Shown: positions 4,993-5,278 of the stretch, in pieces
Layout: every line of letters begins with the position of its first letter
How positions within the stretch are numbered: position 1 is the stretch's first letter
Translations under genes and position numbers: made by a program
Assembly: GCA_022794295.1 (NCBI GenBank)
Contig: JAAWEO010000155.1
Location: 1-5,278, forward strand
DNA from: Angelakisella sp.
GTDB lineage: Bacteria > Bacillota > Clostridia > Oscillospirales > Ruminococcaceae
Length of the DNA stretch: 5,278 bases
Reading direction: 5' to 3'
Notes under the pieces: model-generated
What the model was told of the DNA's origin: nothing
What the model saw: the letters and a program-made list of their open reading frames with translations, nothing else
The model's database searches: none

Positions 4993-5278
4993 TTAACGGT
5001 GTGCGGGGGCATAGTGGGTGCCTGGAGTTCTGACGGGTGCAGGGCGGAACGATTCCCCAGCCTTTGACGGGCTGGGGCGTGCGGGGGTTCTGCTGGTGCA
5101 GCACCATGCCCGAAACCCAACGCCCAGTACCCGCTAGCCTTTCTGTCACCGGACATCAGTCCGGTCCGGGTCCAGGGCAGACAGCGCCTGGTCGCCCGCC
5201 GCCTGCGCCCGCAGGCGCGTTTCGGAGCGCAACCGAGCGTAGCGAGGCTCTTAGCGCGGAGATCGGGCGAAACTCCCC

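Larger units (their letters stand above)
4928..5278. other. GC-rich, hairpin-dense region without a convincing gene
   Basis: The sequence switches abruptly near 4925 from AT-rich promoter DNA to GC-rich DNA. Inverted repeats read directly: GCGGCC/GGCCGC (4949-4954, 4959-4964, loop TGAT); GCCGC/GCGGC (4980-4984, 4988-4992); CCCCAGCC/GGCTGGGG (5055-5062, 5070-5077); TGCTG/CAGCA (5091-5095, 5099-5103); ACCGGAC/GTCCGGT (5148-5154, 5159-5165); CGCCTGC/GCAGGCG (5200-5206, 5211-5217). A longer pairing, CAGAACTC (4936-4943) with GAGTTCTG (5025-5032), would enclose the first two hairpins. Imperfect direct repeats are also present: GTGCGGGGG at 5001-5009 and 5080-5088, each followed by a GTTCTG...GGTGCAG block. 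I could not match it to tRNA, tmRNA, SRP RNA or RNase P RNA. One - strand frame stays open from the right edge to a TAG at 4974-4976, but its product looks like translated hairpin repeats. A structured RNA or dispersed intergenic repeat fits best. Confidence 0.45.

Noticed and set aside
4802..5149. A 115-codon - strand frame upstream of the Spo0A-like gene
   Set aside because: It crosses the promoter and the composition boundary and overlaps the Spo0A-like start; there is no ribosome binding site or protein-like pattern.
4974..5278. A - strand frame open from the right edge to a TAG at 4974-4976
   Set aside because: It runs through six hairpins and has an Arg/Pro/Ala/Gly-rich product with no recognisable domain. 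A partial gene entering from the right cannot be fully excluded, but the structure explains the sequence better.

Overview
The window looks like chromosomal DNA from a GC-rich, spore-former-lineage Clostridia, most like the Oscillospiraceae (Flavonifractor/Oscillibacter type). The evidence is very GC-rich coding sequence, strong AGGGAGG-type ribosome binding sites, a GTG start, a Spo0A C-terminal domain gene and AT-rich promoter islands. The genus assignment is inference.

Layout: positions 1-331 are non-coding. They hold a cluster of short GC-rich hairpins (16-113), a G-run stretch with a canonical four-tract G-quadruplex motif (214-245), and an extended -10 promoter (267-275) reading into rlmB (332-1087, +), a 23S rRNA 2'-O-methyltransferase of the SpoU/TrmH family. 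Fifteen bases after rlmB, in the same transcription unit, comes a 1045-residue protein (1103-4240, +). It has a roughly 490-residue, probably disordered, Arg/Glu/Pro-rich N-terminal half with two kinds of internal repeat. Its C-terminal half of about 550 residues has the layout of a P1B-type (heavy-metal) transport ATPase, but every catalytic signature I could align is lost. I regard this apparent pseudo-ATPase as the most interesting item here.

A perfect 12-bp hairpin flanked by T-runs on both strands (4245-4280) serves as a bidirectional terminator between this unit and a convergent gene (4281-4808, -). That gene encodes a 175-residue protein with a Spo0A-type DNA-binding domain, no receiver domain, and a short N-terminal region built on a 12-residue repeat. 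Its upstream region contains a -10 box, a direct repeat over the -35 area, and farther out a sequence identical to the core Spo0A box.

From about 4925 to the right edge the base composition switches sharply from AT-rich to GC-rich and no convincing gene is present. The stretch is full of inverted repeats and shares a 13-bp palindrome with the left edge. It may be a structured RNA or a dispersed intergenic repeat.

Working together: rlmB and the large membrane protein probably share a transcript, but no functional link is visible in the sequence. The Spo0A-like regulator is a separate, opposing unit that may respond to, or compete with, the sporulation regulator.
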